Assembly: GCF_014650055.1 (NCBI RefSeq)
Contig: NZ_BMUF01000013.1
Coordinates: forward strand, 124,001-188,000
Direction: 5' to 3'
DNA: 64,000 nucleotides
DNA from: Streptomyces malachitofuscus
GTDB taxonomy: Bacteria; Actinomycetota; Actinomycetes; Streptomycetales; Streptomycetaceae
Shown piece by piece: positions 27,359 to 35,114 of this stretch. Below the pieces are notes generated by a model. That model saw nothing but the letters and a program-made list of their open reading frames with translations, ran no database searches and had not been told where the DNA came from. The stretch's first letter is position 1. Every line of letters starts with the position of its first letter. A program made the position numbers and the translations under genes.

Positions 27359-27508
27359 ATGAGCGATCACACCCCTTCCCAGGCCGAGGGCGACCGGGAC
27401 GACGCCGAGTGGACCACCCCCGACATCCCGCACACCACTCCCTCCCAGGCGGAGGGCGAACGCGACCCGTCGGACGCACCCGACGCGTCGGACGACGACG
27501 GCGGGTGA
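27359..27508 (+). CDS. Small acidic repeat protein, 49 aa
   Basis: A perfect AGGAGG (27346-27351) lies 7 bp before ATG 27359, which makes translation likely. The peptide is highly acidic and contains the motif TPSQAEG[DE]RD twice (near residues 5-14 and 28-37), joined by DDAEWTTPDIPHT. It ends in an Asp-rich tail, has no signal peptide or membrane helix, and is probably disordered. A hairpin follows the stop immediately. The gene is 58 bp after the STAS-ANTAR gene. I do not recognise a function. Confidence 0.7.
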   Translation: MSDHTPSQAEGDRDDAEWTTPDIPHTTPSQAEGERDPSDAPDASDDDGG

Positions 27509-27530
27509 CCGGGGACGGGTGCGTCCCCGG
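27509..27530. terminator. Intrinsic hairpin between convergent genes
   Basis: CCGGGGACG (27509-27517) and CGTCCCCGG (27522-27530) form a perfect 9-bp GC stem with a GGTG loop, starting right after the stop of the small acidic gene and before the end of the convergent E1 gene. It has no T-tract, as is common for actinobacterial terminators. Confidence 0.6.
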
Positions 27531-27559
27531 CGTCCGCCCGGTGATCTTGCAAACTGACC

Positions 27560-29365
27560 CTAGTCCTTCGACACACCTTCCTCGTGCGTGACAGCGGCCT
27601 CGTCCCGCAGCTTTTCGATGATCCCGGTGACCTCCTGCCCCTGGGCCAGGGTCAGCGGCGGCGTGCGGTGAGTGATGTCCCCGCAGATGGGACACGCGGG
27701 ATTCGGCCTCACCACGGCCCAGAGGCTCTGTGGCGCGTACTGGTGTGGCATCGACGGGATGACCTTGGGGAAGAAACCCCAGTCAGGAGCGGTGCTGACA
27801 ATCCCCAGCGTGCGCCGCTCACGGATGAGACGGCGCAGGGGGACCCCGGCGGCGGAGGAACTGCCGGCCAGGATCCCGATGGCGGCTGAGGAGGCGGCAC
27901 AGGTCACGAGGTGGATCGAAGGGCCGAGTGCCGCCTCGCCCACCAGACGGCCGTCCAGCCCGTAGTCCGGGTCGGGGCGGTGGGCTACCGAGCCGCCGCC
28001 GGAGCCCACCGCACAGTTCCAGCAGGCCGTCTGCGCCTCCGGCACGCTGAGGACCACCTCGCCCGCGGCAGCGGCACGGTACAGGGCACACGCCACCATG
28101 GGGATGTCTGCCGCGTAGGCGTGGTGGGCGAGCACCGCCTGCTCGGCCATGTCGTCCGTGGCACCGACCACCAGGTCGGCTCCCGCGAGAACCTCGGCGA
28201 GGTCGAGCTTGCCCAGGGGCTCCTGGTGCTCGTCGAGTCGCACCGCCGGATCGACGGACCTCAGGCGGCGGGCCAGGGCGGTGGTCTTCGGCGTGCCGAC
28301 GTCCGCGGAGGCATAGACGGTACGGGCGAGGTTCGCCCCGTCGACGGTTTCCGGGTCGATCAGCGTCAGCGAGCCCACGCCGCATCGCACCAGGTCCTCG
28401 GCGATACGGCTGCCCACGGATCCCAGTCCGCACACGACGACGTGCCGACTCGCCAGATCACCGACCAGGGGCCACACCCTGTCCGTCGCGTCACCCACTC
28501 GGCGGCCCACCGCCGTACGGGCCAGGCCGGCGAGTTGCCCCTGAGGGGACGCCGTGGGATCCCAGGGTGAGGACAGGGCCGTCAGTTCCGGCCGTTGCGA
28601 GCGCGTTCCCGCGCGTGACCCGTCACCCTGCTCCCATGTGACAGCAAGCGGGCCCACCACGGGGTACTCGGCGTCGACGAAAAGCGCGCCCACCCGGCCG
28701 GGGGCCGAGGGCACGGGGACGATCAGGCGGGGCCGGCTGCTGACGTGGATGACCGAGGCGAGGTCGTCGCCCGTGTCCGGGCTCTTCCGGCCGCGGGACG
28801 TCCACCGGCGCACGGATGTCGCCGACGGCAGGTCCAGTCCCACGGAGGCCAGATCGGCGCAGAGCGGGACGACCGTGCCGGGCACCCGCTGCAGCACAGG
28901 GTTCTGATGCGGACCCCGCCGCAGGACGTGGAGGGACATCCGCAGGCGGCTTCCGAGTCGTACGTCGTGGTGGCGGGGCCTGCCTTCGGTGACCACCGCT
29001 ATCAGCAGCTCCGGCAGATGCGGGTTGATCTCCAGCATCCTGTCGGTGCTGGACACATCGGTCGGTGAGGGATCCGGGACACCTTTGGGGTGGGTATGGA
29101 CCGTACCGACCAGCCTGCCGTGCCGGGCCTGCTCGAGGAGACCGACGGTCGTGGAAAGTTCGGCCGAGATGTCCCAACTGGCGCTGCTGTAGCGTCCGTG
29201 GGTGTCCTCGAGGAGGAGGTGCACGAGGGAACCGCAGCCGAGTAGCGCGCCGCCGCGCTCGGGAGGAACGCTGCACAGTCGATCCCGGACGGCGCGGATG
29301 ACGCCGTCCGTGAGCCTGACCGGAGCATGGACCGCTGGGCGTGAAGCCGCCGCCGGGCCCCTCAC
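27560..29365 (-). CDS. JAB/JAMM-E1 (ThiF) fusion protein
   Basis: A 601-residue fusion. Residues about 1-150 are a JAMM isopeptidase-like domain with the full metal signature: Glu36, His90-x-His92, seven residues, Ser100, two residues, Asp103. The C-terminal half (about 295-590) is an E1/ThiF adenylating domain with VVVCGLGSVGSRIAEDL, LIDPETVDGANLAR and DLVVGATDDMAEQAV. Two Cys pairs, CWNC (near 447) and CPIC (near 562), look like the zinc site of MoeB/E1 proteins. GTG 29365 overlaps the upstream stop (GTGA), so it is co-translated with the 287-aa protein. The fusion of deconjugase and activator marks a ubiquitin-like modification system; no ubiquitin-like gene is seen. Confidence 0.85.
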   Translation of the reverse strand: MRGPAAASRPAVHAPVRLTDGVIRAVRDRLCSVPPERGGALLGCGSLVHLLLEDTHGRYSSASWDISAELSTTVGLLEQARHGRLVGTVHTHPKGVPDPSPTDVSSTDRMLEINPHLPELLIAVVTEGRPRHHDVRLGSRLRMSLHVLRRGPHQNPVLQRVPGTVVPLCADLASVGLDLPSATSVRRWTSRGRKSPDTGDDLASVIHVSSRPRLIVPVPSAPGRVGALFVDAEYPVVGPLAVTWEQGDGSRAGTRSQRPELTALSSPWDPTASPQGQLAGLARTAVGRRVGDATDRVWPLVGDLASRHVVVCGLGSVGSRIAEDLVRCGVGSLTLIDPETVDGANLARTVYASADVGTPKTTALARRLRSVDPAVRLDEHQEPLGKLDLAEVLAGADLVVGATDDMAEQAVLAHHAYAADIPMVACALYRAAAAGEVVLSVPEAQTACWNCAVGSGGGSVAHRPDPDYGLDGRLVGEAALGPSIHLVTCAASSAAIGILAGSSSAAGVPLRRLIRERRTLGIVSTAPDWGFFPKVIPSMPHQYAPQSLWAVVRPNPACPICGDITHRTPPLTLAQGQEVTGIIEKLRDEAAVTHEEGVSKD

Positions 29366-30225
29366 CTGCTGAACCTCGGCTTCTTGCCGGCCATGCGCAG
29401 GGATGTGTACGCCATCCACTTGGCCGCGTGGGTGCGGACCTCCGCCACGTCGGCGGCCGAACGGCCACCGGGGCCGCAGAGGACGGAGACGCTCTGCCCT
29501 CCGACCTTCACCGAGTACATGTGCTTCTTGTGACTGATGACGTTGTCGAGGTTGGGCCGGATCGGGGTGATCCGGAACGCGTTCCCGTCACTGGGAGATC
29601 GGAACGCGAAGAACACGAAGGGCAGCTGACCCGAGCAGGGAGGCTGCATCTGAAACCTCCAGCCCGTCAGGAAGCTGGTGACCACGGGCTGCCATTTCTC
29701 GACGTTGTGAGGATCCAGCCTGCTCAACAAGTCGATGTCGGCCCGGGAGGGACCCGGATTTATCGCAGCCATGCGCTCCTGCGGAATCCTGGAGATCTCT
29801 TGGGAAGACCCGGAGGAATCACTCCTGACGAATCCCCCTCCGGGAACCAGCTCGACGTCGGGCCCGTCGTTCCGCTCCATGTCCTCAATCATCGAACGGA
29901 CTTCGTTCCAGGAGGCCCGTTCGCCGGAAGCCATCCGTTCCTGTGGGAGCCTGGAGAGGGGGATCCTCTGGTGCGTTCCCCCGTCGCTCGCGTCCTCCGG
30001 GGATTCCCCCAGACGAACCAGTGAAGGACTGTGTCCCGGTACCAACTCCACATCATGCGCGTCCACGGTGCTTCCGGCGGCGAATGCGGCCGGGCCCTCG
30101 GGGTCCGGGTCGTCCGGGCGAGTGAAGACGAAGGAATCGGTCTCTTCATCGTATCGGGGCGTCAGGACGATCGGCTCCCGAGTGGTGTCGTGGGAATTGT
30201 GGGAACTGCGGGGCGAATCTGCCAC
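29362..30225 (-). CDS. Unknown 287-aa protein with internal repeat; possible E2-like C-terminal domain
   Basis: The N-terminal half (about 1-150) is acidic, Pro/Asp-rich and disordered, with a duplicated unit: DVELVPG followed by RLPQERMA, then DVELVPG followed by RIPQERMA. The C-terminal half (about 155-287) is globular: helix ADIDLLSRL, strands including LPFVFFAFRSP, an HKKHMY segment, then SVLCGPGG and a helix ending KWMAYTSL. A His about 14 residues before a Cys and a final Trp helix recall prokaryotic E2-like domains; this is a hypothesis from pattern only. GTG 30225 is chosen for AGGAGG 6 bp upstream. It is co-translated with the JAB-E1 gene. Confidence 0.75.
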   Translation of the reverse strand: MADSPRSSHNSHDTTREPIVLTPRYDEETDSFVFTRPDDPDPEGPAAFAAGSTVDAHDVELVPGHSPSLVRLGESPEDASDGGTHQRIPLSRLPQERMASGERASWNEVRSMIEDMERNDGPDVELVPGGGFVRSDSSGSSQEISRIPQERMAAINPGPSRADIDLLSRLDPHNVEKWQPVVTSFLTGWRFQMQPPCSGQLPFVFFAFRSPSDGNAFRITPIRPNLDNVISHKKHMYSVKVGGQSVSVLCGPGGRSAADVAEVRTHAAKWMAYTSLRMAGKKPRFSR

Positions 30226-30313
30226 GGCCGCCCTCCTGCTGTGGTGACGAGCGGGGAGCGGAGGCGTACGACGCCTTGTCTCGGATATCCGCCCCCGATA
30301 GTGGATGCCAGGA

Positions 30314-30341
30314 AAGCTACCCTGCGAATGGTTTCCAGCAA
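30314..30341 (-). promoter_or_regulatory. Candidate sigma-70-type promoter for the 287-aa/JAB-E1 genes
   Basis: On the minus strand, TTGCTG (30341-30336) and TAGCTT (30319-30314) are separated by 16 bp, a reasonable -35/-10 pair about 90 bp upstream of GTG 30225. The surrounding DNA (30226-30391) is more AT-rich than the coding flanks. It suggests that the last two genes have their own promoter inside the operon. Confidence 0.35.
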
Positions 30342-30391
30342 AAGAGACCGATGGCGACGAATCGTTTTTCCGGTCGTATCTTGTACTTCGC

Positions 30392-31900
30392 TCAGAAACG
30401 GAAGTGACGGCAGGGAAAGAGGGCGGTACAAGACCCGCCCGGCAGGTGGTCCAGCGCTCGAGCCAGCAGGGTGGCCGCGACAAGGGGCCGTTCGAGCTCC
30501 TGTACCGCCTCTGGCCCCTCGCCGGCGAAGGCTGACCTCAAGTCGTGCACCAGCTTGTGGAAGGCCAGCGCCTTGCCGGCGTCGTGGAGTGCGGCGATTC
30601 CGGCGTCCGGCACTCCCCACGTACTCAGCCCGCGGCGTGTGTCACCGGCGACCACAAGGAGCGCCCCATCCCGCAGCGCATCCTCATGGAGCGCGTCAAC
30701 AAGCTCGTCGGTGGATCCGCTCAGCAGTCGATCGAGTCGTGCGACGTCACGCATGTGCTGCCCGTGCGGGTTGTCGGTCTCCGGCGCGAGCAGGGTTGTC
30801 CAGGCGTCGTTGGCCGGGTTCTCGCCGAAGTCCGATGCCATGGTTGTGGCATCAAGCATGTTCCGCAGGAGAAGTTCCAGCCAGTACCCTTCCGCTGCGA
30901 GGCGATCGCGGAAGATCACGTCACGTCGCCCACGGACCCGCTCACGCTCACGCAAACGGTCCTCACCATGAAATCGACCAGCCAGGCGGGCTGCCCGGTC
31001 CCTTGCCGGCAGGTGTGTCCTTCCGCGACGGACCATGAGTCCGTCTTCCATCGATTGCACTGTCAGCATGGCCATGCTCGACGCCAAGAGGCTGTAGAAT
31101 TCCCCCATATCGCACAGCCAGCGGTCCCGCACCAATCGAGTGCGGATCAGCTTCTTTGATTCGTTCGCCAGCACAAGAGCTCCGGCCTCGAGCGCCAGCA
31201 GATCCGCTTCGGACTCGTTGTCTGGCGACTCCGCACATTCGGCCACGTGCCCCAGGACGTGGTGTGCCATCTCGTGCCCAATGACGAACCGAATGGCCAG
31301 CATGAGGAAAAGGCCGCCGAGATTGCCTTCCCCGCTCCCCGAATTTTCGGCCACATCACGTGGGGTGGCCAATATGGTGGCGATGCCATGCGCTCGCCGA
31401 TTGAAAAGGTGGTAGCGAAGCTGCGACGTCAAGTGCGCCGGGTCCTGCCCGATGGCTTCTTCGAAGCTCGCGATGAACATCTTGTAGAGCATTTGCGGCA
31501 GAGAAACACCCGAGAACAGGTGTACGGATTTTCCCATGTACTGGCAGTACGAGTTGCACAACCCGATGAACGAGTCCGACAGGAGTACCAGTCCACTGCC
31601 GTCCGCGCAGGGGATGTAGCGGGCCGAGATCTCGTCGCTCGCCGTCGGTTTCACCACCAGCCGCGACAGCCGGTCCGCCCTTCCCAGAGTCGTGAAGGCG
31701 TCGATCAGATCGGCCACCGCCCCGTCGACAACGTCCGGGAGGGACTCACCGAACACCTTGGGCAGCTCCGGTTGCCAGTCGTCAGCGTCGCTCAACGCGC
31801 CGATGCGCACCATGTTCGCGCGCAGATACCTGGCATAGCTCACGTCGTCCACCGGCACGAAGGCATGAGCACGGGCTGCGGCCTCCGAGTCATCGGTCAC
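30392..31900 (-). CDS. Zinc metallopeptidase-like protein (HExxH, M48-like signature)
   Basis: A 502-residue protein with an HExxH site, His209-Glu-Met-Ala-His213 in RFVIGHEMAHHVLGH. It is followed by Glu229 in an ExxAD context (ESEAD, Asp233), the third-ligand pattern of M48/HtpX-type gluzincins. It lacks a clear signal peptide and strong membrane helices, so it is probably cytosolic. The rest has no recognised domain; it is helix-rich with an Arg-rich stretch near 300-330. GTG 31900 overlaps the upstream stop by GTGA. In the context of a JAB-E1 operon it might process a modifier precursor or act as an effector; that is inference. GC content is lower than in the core genes around. Confidence 0.75.
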   Translation of the reverse strand: MTDDSEAAARAHAFVPVDDVSYARYLRANMVRIGALSDADDWQPELPKVFGESLPDVVDGAVADLIDAFTTLGRADRLSRLVVKPTASDEISARYIPCADGSGLVLLSDSFIGLCNSYCQYMGKSVHLFSGVSLPQMLYKMFIASFEEAIGQDPAHLTSQLRYHLFNRRAHGIATILATPRDVAENSGSGEGNLGGLFLMLAIRFVIGHEMAHHVLGHVAECAESPDNESEADLLALEAGALVLANESKKLIRTRLVRDRWLCDMGEFYSLLASSMAMLTVQSMEDGLMVRRGRTHLPARDRAARLAGRFHGEDRLRERERVRGRRDVIFRDRLAAEGYWLELLLRNMLDATTMASDFGENPANDAWTTLLAPETDNPHGQHMRDVARLDRLLSGSTDELVDALHEDALRDGALLVVAGDTRRGLSTWGVPDAGIAALHDAGKALAFHKLVHDLRSAFAGEGPEAVQELERPLVAATLLARALDHLPGGSCTALFPCRHFRF

Positions 31901-32250
31901 GACTGCGGGCCGTGTCCGGCACATAGCGTGCCGACCCCGATCCGGACCACCAGAACAGCAACCAGGGCAGCGTGCGTGGGACTGCCTCCGAAGTCACCGA
32001 GGATCTCGTAGAGCGCGAGGGCGTCGACCGCTCGGTCCGAGGCACTCGCCCCATGCGCCCCTCTCAGGCGCTCGTGCCCGCACACCCTGCGCCGCAGCTC
32101 CGGAAGCTGCCGGTCGAACCACTCCCGGCCGAACCGGCGGGCGTGGTCGGGATCTTCGGACGACACCCCCAGGCCATGGCCCAGCAGTGAGGAGCCCAAC
32201 AACTCGTACAGAGCATCGTCGGTCTTGTTCAGGAACTGCTCAACCGGCAT
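31897..32250 (-). CDS. Hypothetical 117-aa protein, first gene of the JAB-E1 operon
   Basis: The protein is mostly helical, with a charged middle (DPDHARRFGREWFDRQLPEL), an ALALYEILGDFGG segment and a hydrophobic C-terminal stretch AALVAVLVVRIGVG that could be a membrane or buried helix. I do not recognise the family. ATG 32250 has GGAG about 7 bp upstream. It is co-translated with the metallopeptidase. The 267 bp between its start and the tRNA gene hold AT-richer sequence on which I could not fix a promoter. Confidence 0.6.
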   Translation of the reverse strand: MPVEQFLNKTDDALYELLGSSLLGHGLGVSSEDPDHARRFGREWFDRQLPELRRRVCGHERLRGAHGASASDRAVDALALYEILGDFGGSPTHAALVAVLVVRIGVGTLCAGHGPQS

Positions 32251-32517
32251 GGCATCTCCACGATGCTCAGGGTGTCATGGCACGCACCAGCAGCCTGTTC
32301 GACGGCTGCCGTTCAGCACTGAGGGACAGTCTCCCGGCGCTCTCCGCCTTACAGGGAGGAAGCGCACCTTTGCCCACAAGAGGTCAAAATCTGACAAGTA
32401 CCTTTACGCACGTACGCCGCGGAGGCCGACAGCGAGTTGATCACCGTTCGAGCCCGGTACCGCTACTGAGACGGCCCGCGGAACGTGGCGGCCGTCCCGT
32501 TCGAGGGCGGCGCGTGG

Positions 32518-32591
32518 TGGGGCGGGTGGGACTCGAACCCACGGCCGACGGATTATGAGTCCGCTGCTCTAACCGGCTGAGCTACCGCCCC
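32518..32591 (-). tRNA. tRNA with CAU anticodon (Met or Ile2)
   Basis: The minus strand folds as a 74-nt cloverleaf: acceptor GGGGCGG/CCGCCCC, D-arm TAGCTCAGCCGGTTAGAGCA, anticodon loop CTCATAA (CAU) and T-arm GGGTTCGAGTCCC. CCA is encoded at 32517-32515. CAU can belong to elongator Met or to lysidine-modified Ile; the sequence alone does not decide here. Confidence 0.95.
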
Positions 32592-32734
32592 ATAGCGGCG
32601 TGTCGCGTACATGTGTGCGCGCCGTCTGCCGCAGCATAGCCGCTCATACGATCTCCTGCTTCGGCTGGTCGGCTGCGTACGGCCTCGGTGACCATGGAGA
32701 CCTCTCCGAGCCCCGCTCGGTTCCCCCGGACATG

Positions 32735-32757
32735 AAAAAGGACCCCTGCGGGGGTCC
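32735..32757 (-). terminator. Intrinsic terminator of the tRNA-Asn operon
   Basis: On the minus strand, the stem GGACCCC/GGGGTCC (32757-32751 with 32746-32740) has a CGCA loop and is followed by TTTTT (to 32735). It lies 13 bp past the last tRNA-Asn 3' end, a classical Rho-independent site. Confidence 0.85.
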
Positions 32758-32769
32758 TCGTTCAGCATG

Positions 32770-32842
32770 CTCCCCCGACTGGACTCGAACCAGTAACCTG
32801 CCGGTTAACAGCCGGCTGCTCTGCCAATTGAGCTACGGAGGA
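32770..32842 (-). tRNA. tRNA-Asn (GTT), copy 3 in transcription order
   Basis: A 73-nt cloverleaf on the minus strand: acceptor TCCTCCG/CGGGGGA, anticodon loop CTGTTAA (GTT) and T-arm CTGGTTCGAGTCCAG. CCA is not encoded. It is identical to the other two copies. Confidence 0.97.
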
Positions 32843-32847
32843 CCGAG

Positions 32848-32920
32848 CTCCCCCGACTGGACTCGAACCAGTAACCTGCCGGTTAACAGCCGGCTGCTCT
32901 GCCAATTGAGCTACGGAGGA
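32848..32920 (-). tRNA. tRNA-Asn (GTT), copy 2
   Basis: This is the same 73-nt sequence as the copies on either side, separated from each by a 5-bp spacer, so the repeat period is 78 bp. It has anticodon GTT, a discriminator G and no encoded CCA. Confidence 0.97.
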
Positions 32921-32925
32921 CCGAG

Positions 32926-32998
32926 CTCCCCCGACTGGACTCGAACCAGTAACCTGCCGGTTAACAGCCGGCTGCTCTGCCAATTGAGCTACGGAGGA
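32926..32998 (-). tRNA. tRNA-Asn (GTT), copy 1 in transcription order
   Basis: This is the first copy transcribed. It is identical to the other two, with anticodon GTT in loop CTGTTAA. The promoter should lie in the AT-richer stretch 33000-33080; I could not fix its hexamers with confidence. Confidence 0.97.
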
Positions 32999-33167
32999 AT
33001 GCCTCGTTGCATCGAACGCACCCACCTGGGTAACCGCCAGGGGGCGCGCGCTCGCTGCGACACATACATTAGCGCAAGCAGGGGGGTGCTCCGCCAATCG
33101 GTACTCCCCGGCGCTGTCGCCGCACCGGAGACCTACGCAGACTGGAACAACGGGAAGGGTGGCCGCC

Positions 33168-33473
33168 ATGAGTTACCGGCTCACGTTCGTCGCCGGAGTC
33201 GTCCTGGGTTACGTGCTGGGCACGAAAGCCGGGCGCGAGCGCTACGAACAGATGAAGAGGTCGGCCGAGCAGTTTGCACAGAACCCCGCCGTGCGCAACA
33301 CCGCGGAGAGCGCGGTGCAGCAGGGCCGTGAGTTCGCGGACAAGGCGTACCACGCGGTGAGCGACAAGGTCGGCGACCGCATGCCCGACTCGGTCGCCCA
33401 GCGGGTCCACGCCCTGCGCGAGCGCACCGCCCACGGCCCGGCCGAGGACGACTGGGGCACCAGCAACACCTGA
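33168..33473 (+). CDS. YtxH-like small membrane-anchored protein
   Basis: A 101-residue protein. It begins with a short hydrophobic segment with a glycine-containing helix (RLTFVAGVVLGYVLGTKAG) that fits a YtxH-type N-terminal membrane anchor. A charged amphipathic helical region follows (ERYEQMKRSAEQF, GREFADKAYHAVSDKVGDRM). ATG 33168 has GGGAAGGG 9 bp upstream. Members are stress-related in other Gram-positives, but function here is unknown. It lies 63 bp before a carbohydrate kinase with a separate start. Confidence 0.75.
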   Translation: MSYRLTFVAGVVLGYVLGTKAGRERYEQMKRSAEQFAQNPAVRNTAESAVQQGREFADKAYHAVSDKVGDRMPDSVAQRVHALRERTAHGPAEDDWGTSNT

Positions 33474-33536
33474 CGGTTGCTCCACCCGGCGGCTCCCGGG
33501 CCCCACCCACACCTCCCCATGCGGCAAAATCGCCGT

Positions 33537-34991
33537 ATGGGGATAGTCGCCGGGCTGGACAGTGCGCCCGATTTCACTCGCATCGTCGTCTGTGACACGG
33601 ACACCGGGGCCGTGCTCAGGCAGGGGTATGCCCCGCATCCGGTGCAGGGCGCCGACGGCGGCGGCCGTCCCTCCGACGTCGACCCGCAGGCCTGGCTGCT
33701 GTCGCTGGGCGAGGCGGCGGGCGGCGGACTGCTGGAGGGTGTGCAGGCCATCGGCGTGTCCGCGCAGGCGAACGCGCTGGTGCCGCTGGACGCGCAGGGC
33801 AACACCGTGCGGCCCGCGATGACCGGCGGTGACAAGCGGGCGCAGGTCGCGGCGGCCGACCTGGTGGACGCGCTCGGCGGGCGCGAGGCGTGGGCGCAGG
33901 CCGTGGGCTGTGTGCCGGGGGCCGCGCAACCGGTGACCAAGCTGCGCTGGATGGCGCGCACCGAGCCGGAGAACGCGGCGCGCACCGCCGTACTGCTCCA
34001 GGCGCACGACTGGCTGGTGTGGCAGCTGCTGGGCCGGCCGGTGCGGCGGACCACCGACCGGGGCGGGGCCTCCGGGACCGGTTACTGGGCGGCGGCCACC
34101 GGCGGCTACCGGGCCGATCTGGTGGAGATGGCGCTCGGGCACCAGGTGATGCTCCCCGAGGTGATCGGCCCGGCGGACGCGGCCGGTACGACGCCGGAGG
34201 GACTGCTGATCTCCGCCGGTACGGGCGAGACGATGGCGGCGGCGTTCGGGCTGGGGATCGGGCTGGGTGACGCGGTGGTGTCGCTGGGCGCCTCCGGGTC
34301 CGTGATGGCCGTGCACCCCGAGGCGCTCGTCGACCAGCAGGGCATGATCACGTCCCTGGCCGACGCGACCGGTATGCATCTGCCCGTCGTCACCACCCTC
34401 AACGCCGTACGGGCGCTGCGCGGGACGGCGGAGCTGCTGGGACTGCCCGATCTGGAGAGCCTGTCCGAGCTGGCGATGAAGTCGACGCCGGGTGCGCACG
34501 GGCTGGTGCTGCTCCCCTACCTGGAGGGTGAGCGCACCCCGCACCTGCCGCACACGGCCGGGACGCTGGCGGGGCTGCGGCGGGAGTCGATGCGGGCCGA
34601 GCATCTGGCGCGGGCCGCGTTCGAGGGGATGCTGTGCGGGCTCGCGGACGCGCTGGACGTGCTGCGCGGCCGGGGTGTGGACGTGCGGCGGGTCTTCCTG
34701 CTGGGCCCGGCCGCGGAGCTGCCGGCCGTGCAGGCGGCGGCGCCCTCGCTGTTCGGGGCGCAGGTGGTGGTGCCGCAGCCGGCGGACTACGCGGCGATCG
34801 GCGCGGCCCGGCAGGCGGCGTGGGCGCTCGGCGTGTCGCAGGGCACCCTCGATCCGCGGACGCCGCCGGTGTGGCAGGGCGCGGTGGCGCAGGTGCTGGA
34901 TCCCGGCGAGGAGCTGGCGGTGGGACAGGCGGTGCGCCAGCAGTTCGTGTCGGTGCGGGAGCAGACGCATCCGGGCGCGTTCCGCGTGTAG
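33537..34991 (+). CDS. FGGY-family carbohydrate kinase (xylulokinase-like)
   Basis: A 484-residue kinase of the FGGY family. The N-terminal phosphate loop is IVAGLDSAPDFTRIVVCDTDTG, and the substrate region includes AIGVSAQANALVPLD. The C-terminal domain has ADAAGTTPEGLLISAGTG, SLGASGSVMAV and LLPYLEGERTPHLPH, the latter close to the xylulokinase YLxGERTPH signature. It transfers phosphate from ATP to a pentulose or similar sugar. ATG 33537 has no ribosome site but lies 7 bp after a CAAAAT hexamer (33525-33530) that could be a -10, so the transcript may be leaderless. The same region is a CGGC-N6-GCCG dyad. Confidence 0.85.
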   Translation: MGIVAGLDSAPDFTRIVVCDTDTGAVLRQGYAPHPVQGADGGGRPSDVDPQAWLLSLGEAAGGGLLEGVQAIGVSAQANALVPLDAQGNTVRPAMTGGDKRAQVAAADLVDALGGREAWAQAVGCVPGAAQPVTKLRWMARTEPENAARTAVLLQAHDWLVWQLLGRPVRRTTDRGGASGTGYWAAATGGYRADLVEMALGHQVMLPEVIGPADAAGTTPEGLLISAGTGETMAAAFGLGIGLGDAVVSLGASGSVMAVHPEALVDQQGMITSLADATGMHLPVVTTLNAVRALRGTAELLGLPDLESLSELAMKSTPGAHGLVLLPYLEGERTPHLPHTAGTLAGLRRESMRAEHLARAAFEGMLCGLADALDVLRGRGVDVRRVFLLGPAAELPAVQAAAPSLFGAQVVVPQPADYAAIGAARQAAWALGVSQGTLDPRTPPVWQGAVAQVLDPGEELAVGQAVRQQFVSVREQTHPGAFRV

Positions 34992-35114
34992 CGGGCCGGA
35001 GGGGGTCGATCGCGCGGCGGCCGGTTAATTCGGTTGAGGTAACGCGGGTGGAGTGTTCGACGATAGGGGCCACGGGCAACCAAAGTCCCGTGTCGACCAC
35101 CCGAGAGATTCAGC

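Noticed and set aside
29735..31159. Plus-strand frames in the low-GC operon
   Set aside because: They lie opposite well-supported minus-strand genes, lack ribosome sites and show no domain pattern.
32770..32998. Regular 78-bp repeats that look like a short CRISPR array
   Set aside because: Each unit folds as a tRNA-Asn cloverleaf with a GTT anticodon, and the spacers are only 5 bp and identical, so these are tandem tRNA genes.
35015..35060. AT-richer patch before the ABC genes considered as an operator
   Set aside because: GGTTAATTCGGTTGAGGTAACG is not a dyad, and no second copy is seen; it may simply be a promoter, but no clear hexamers could be set.
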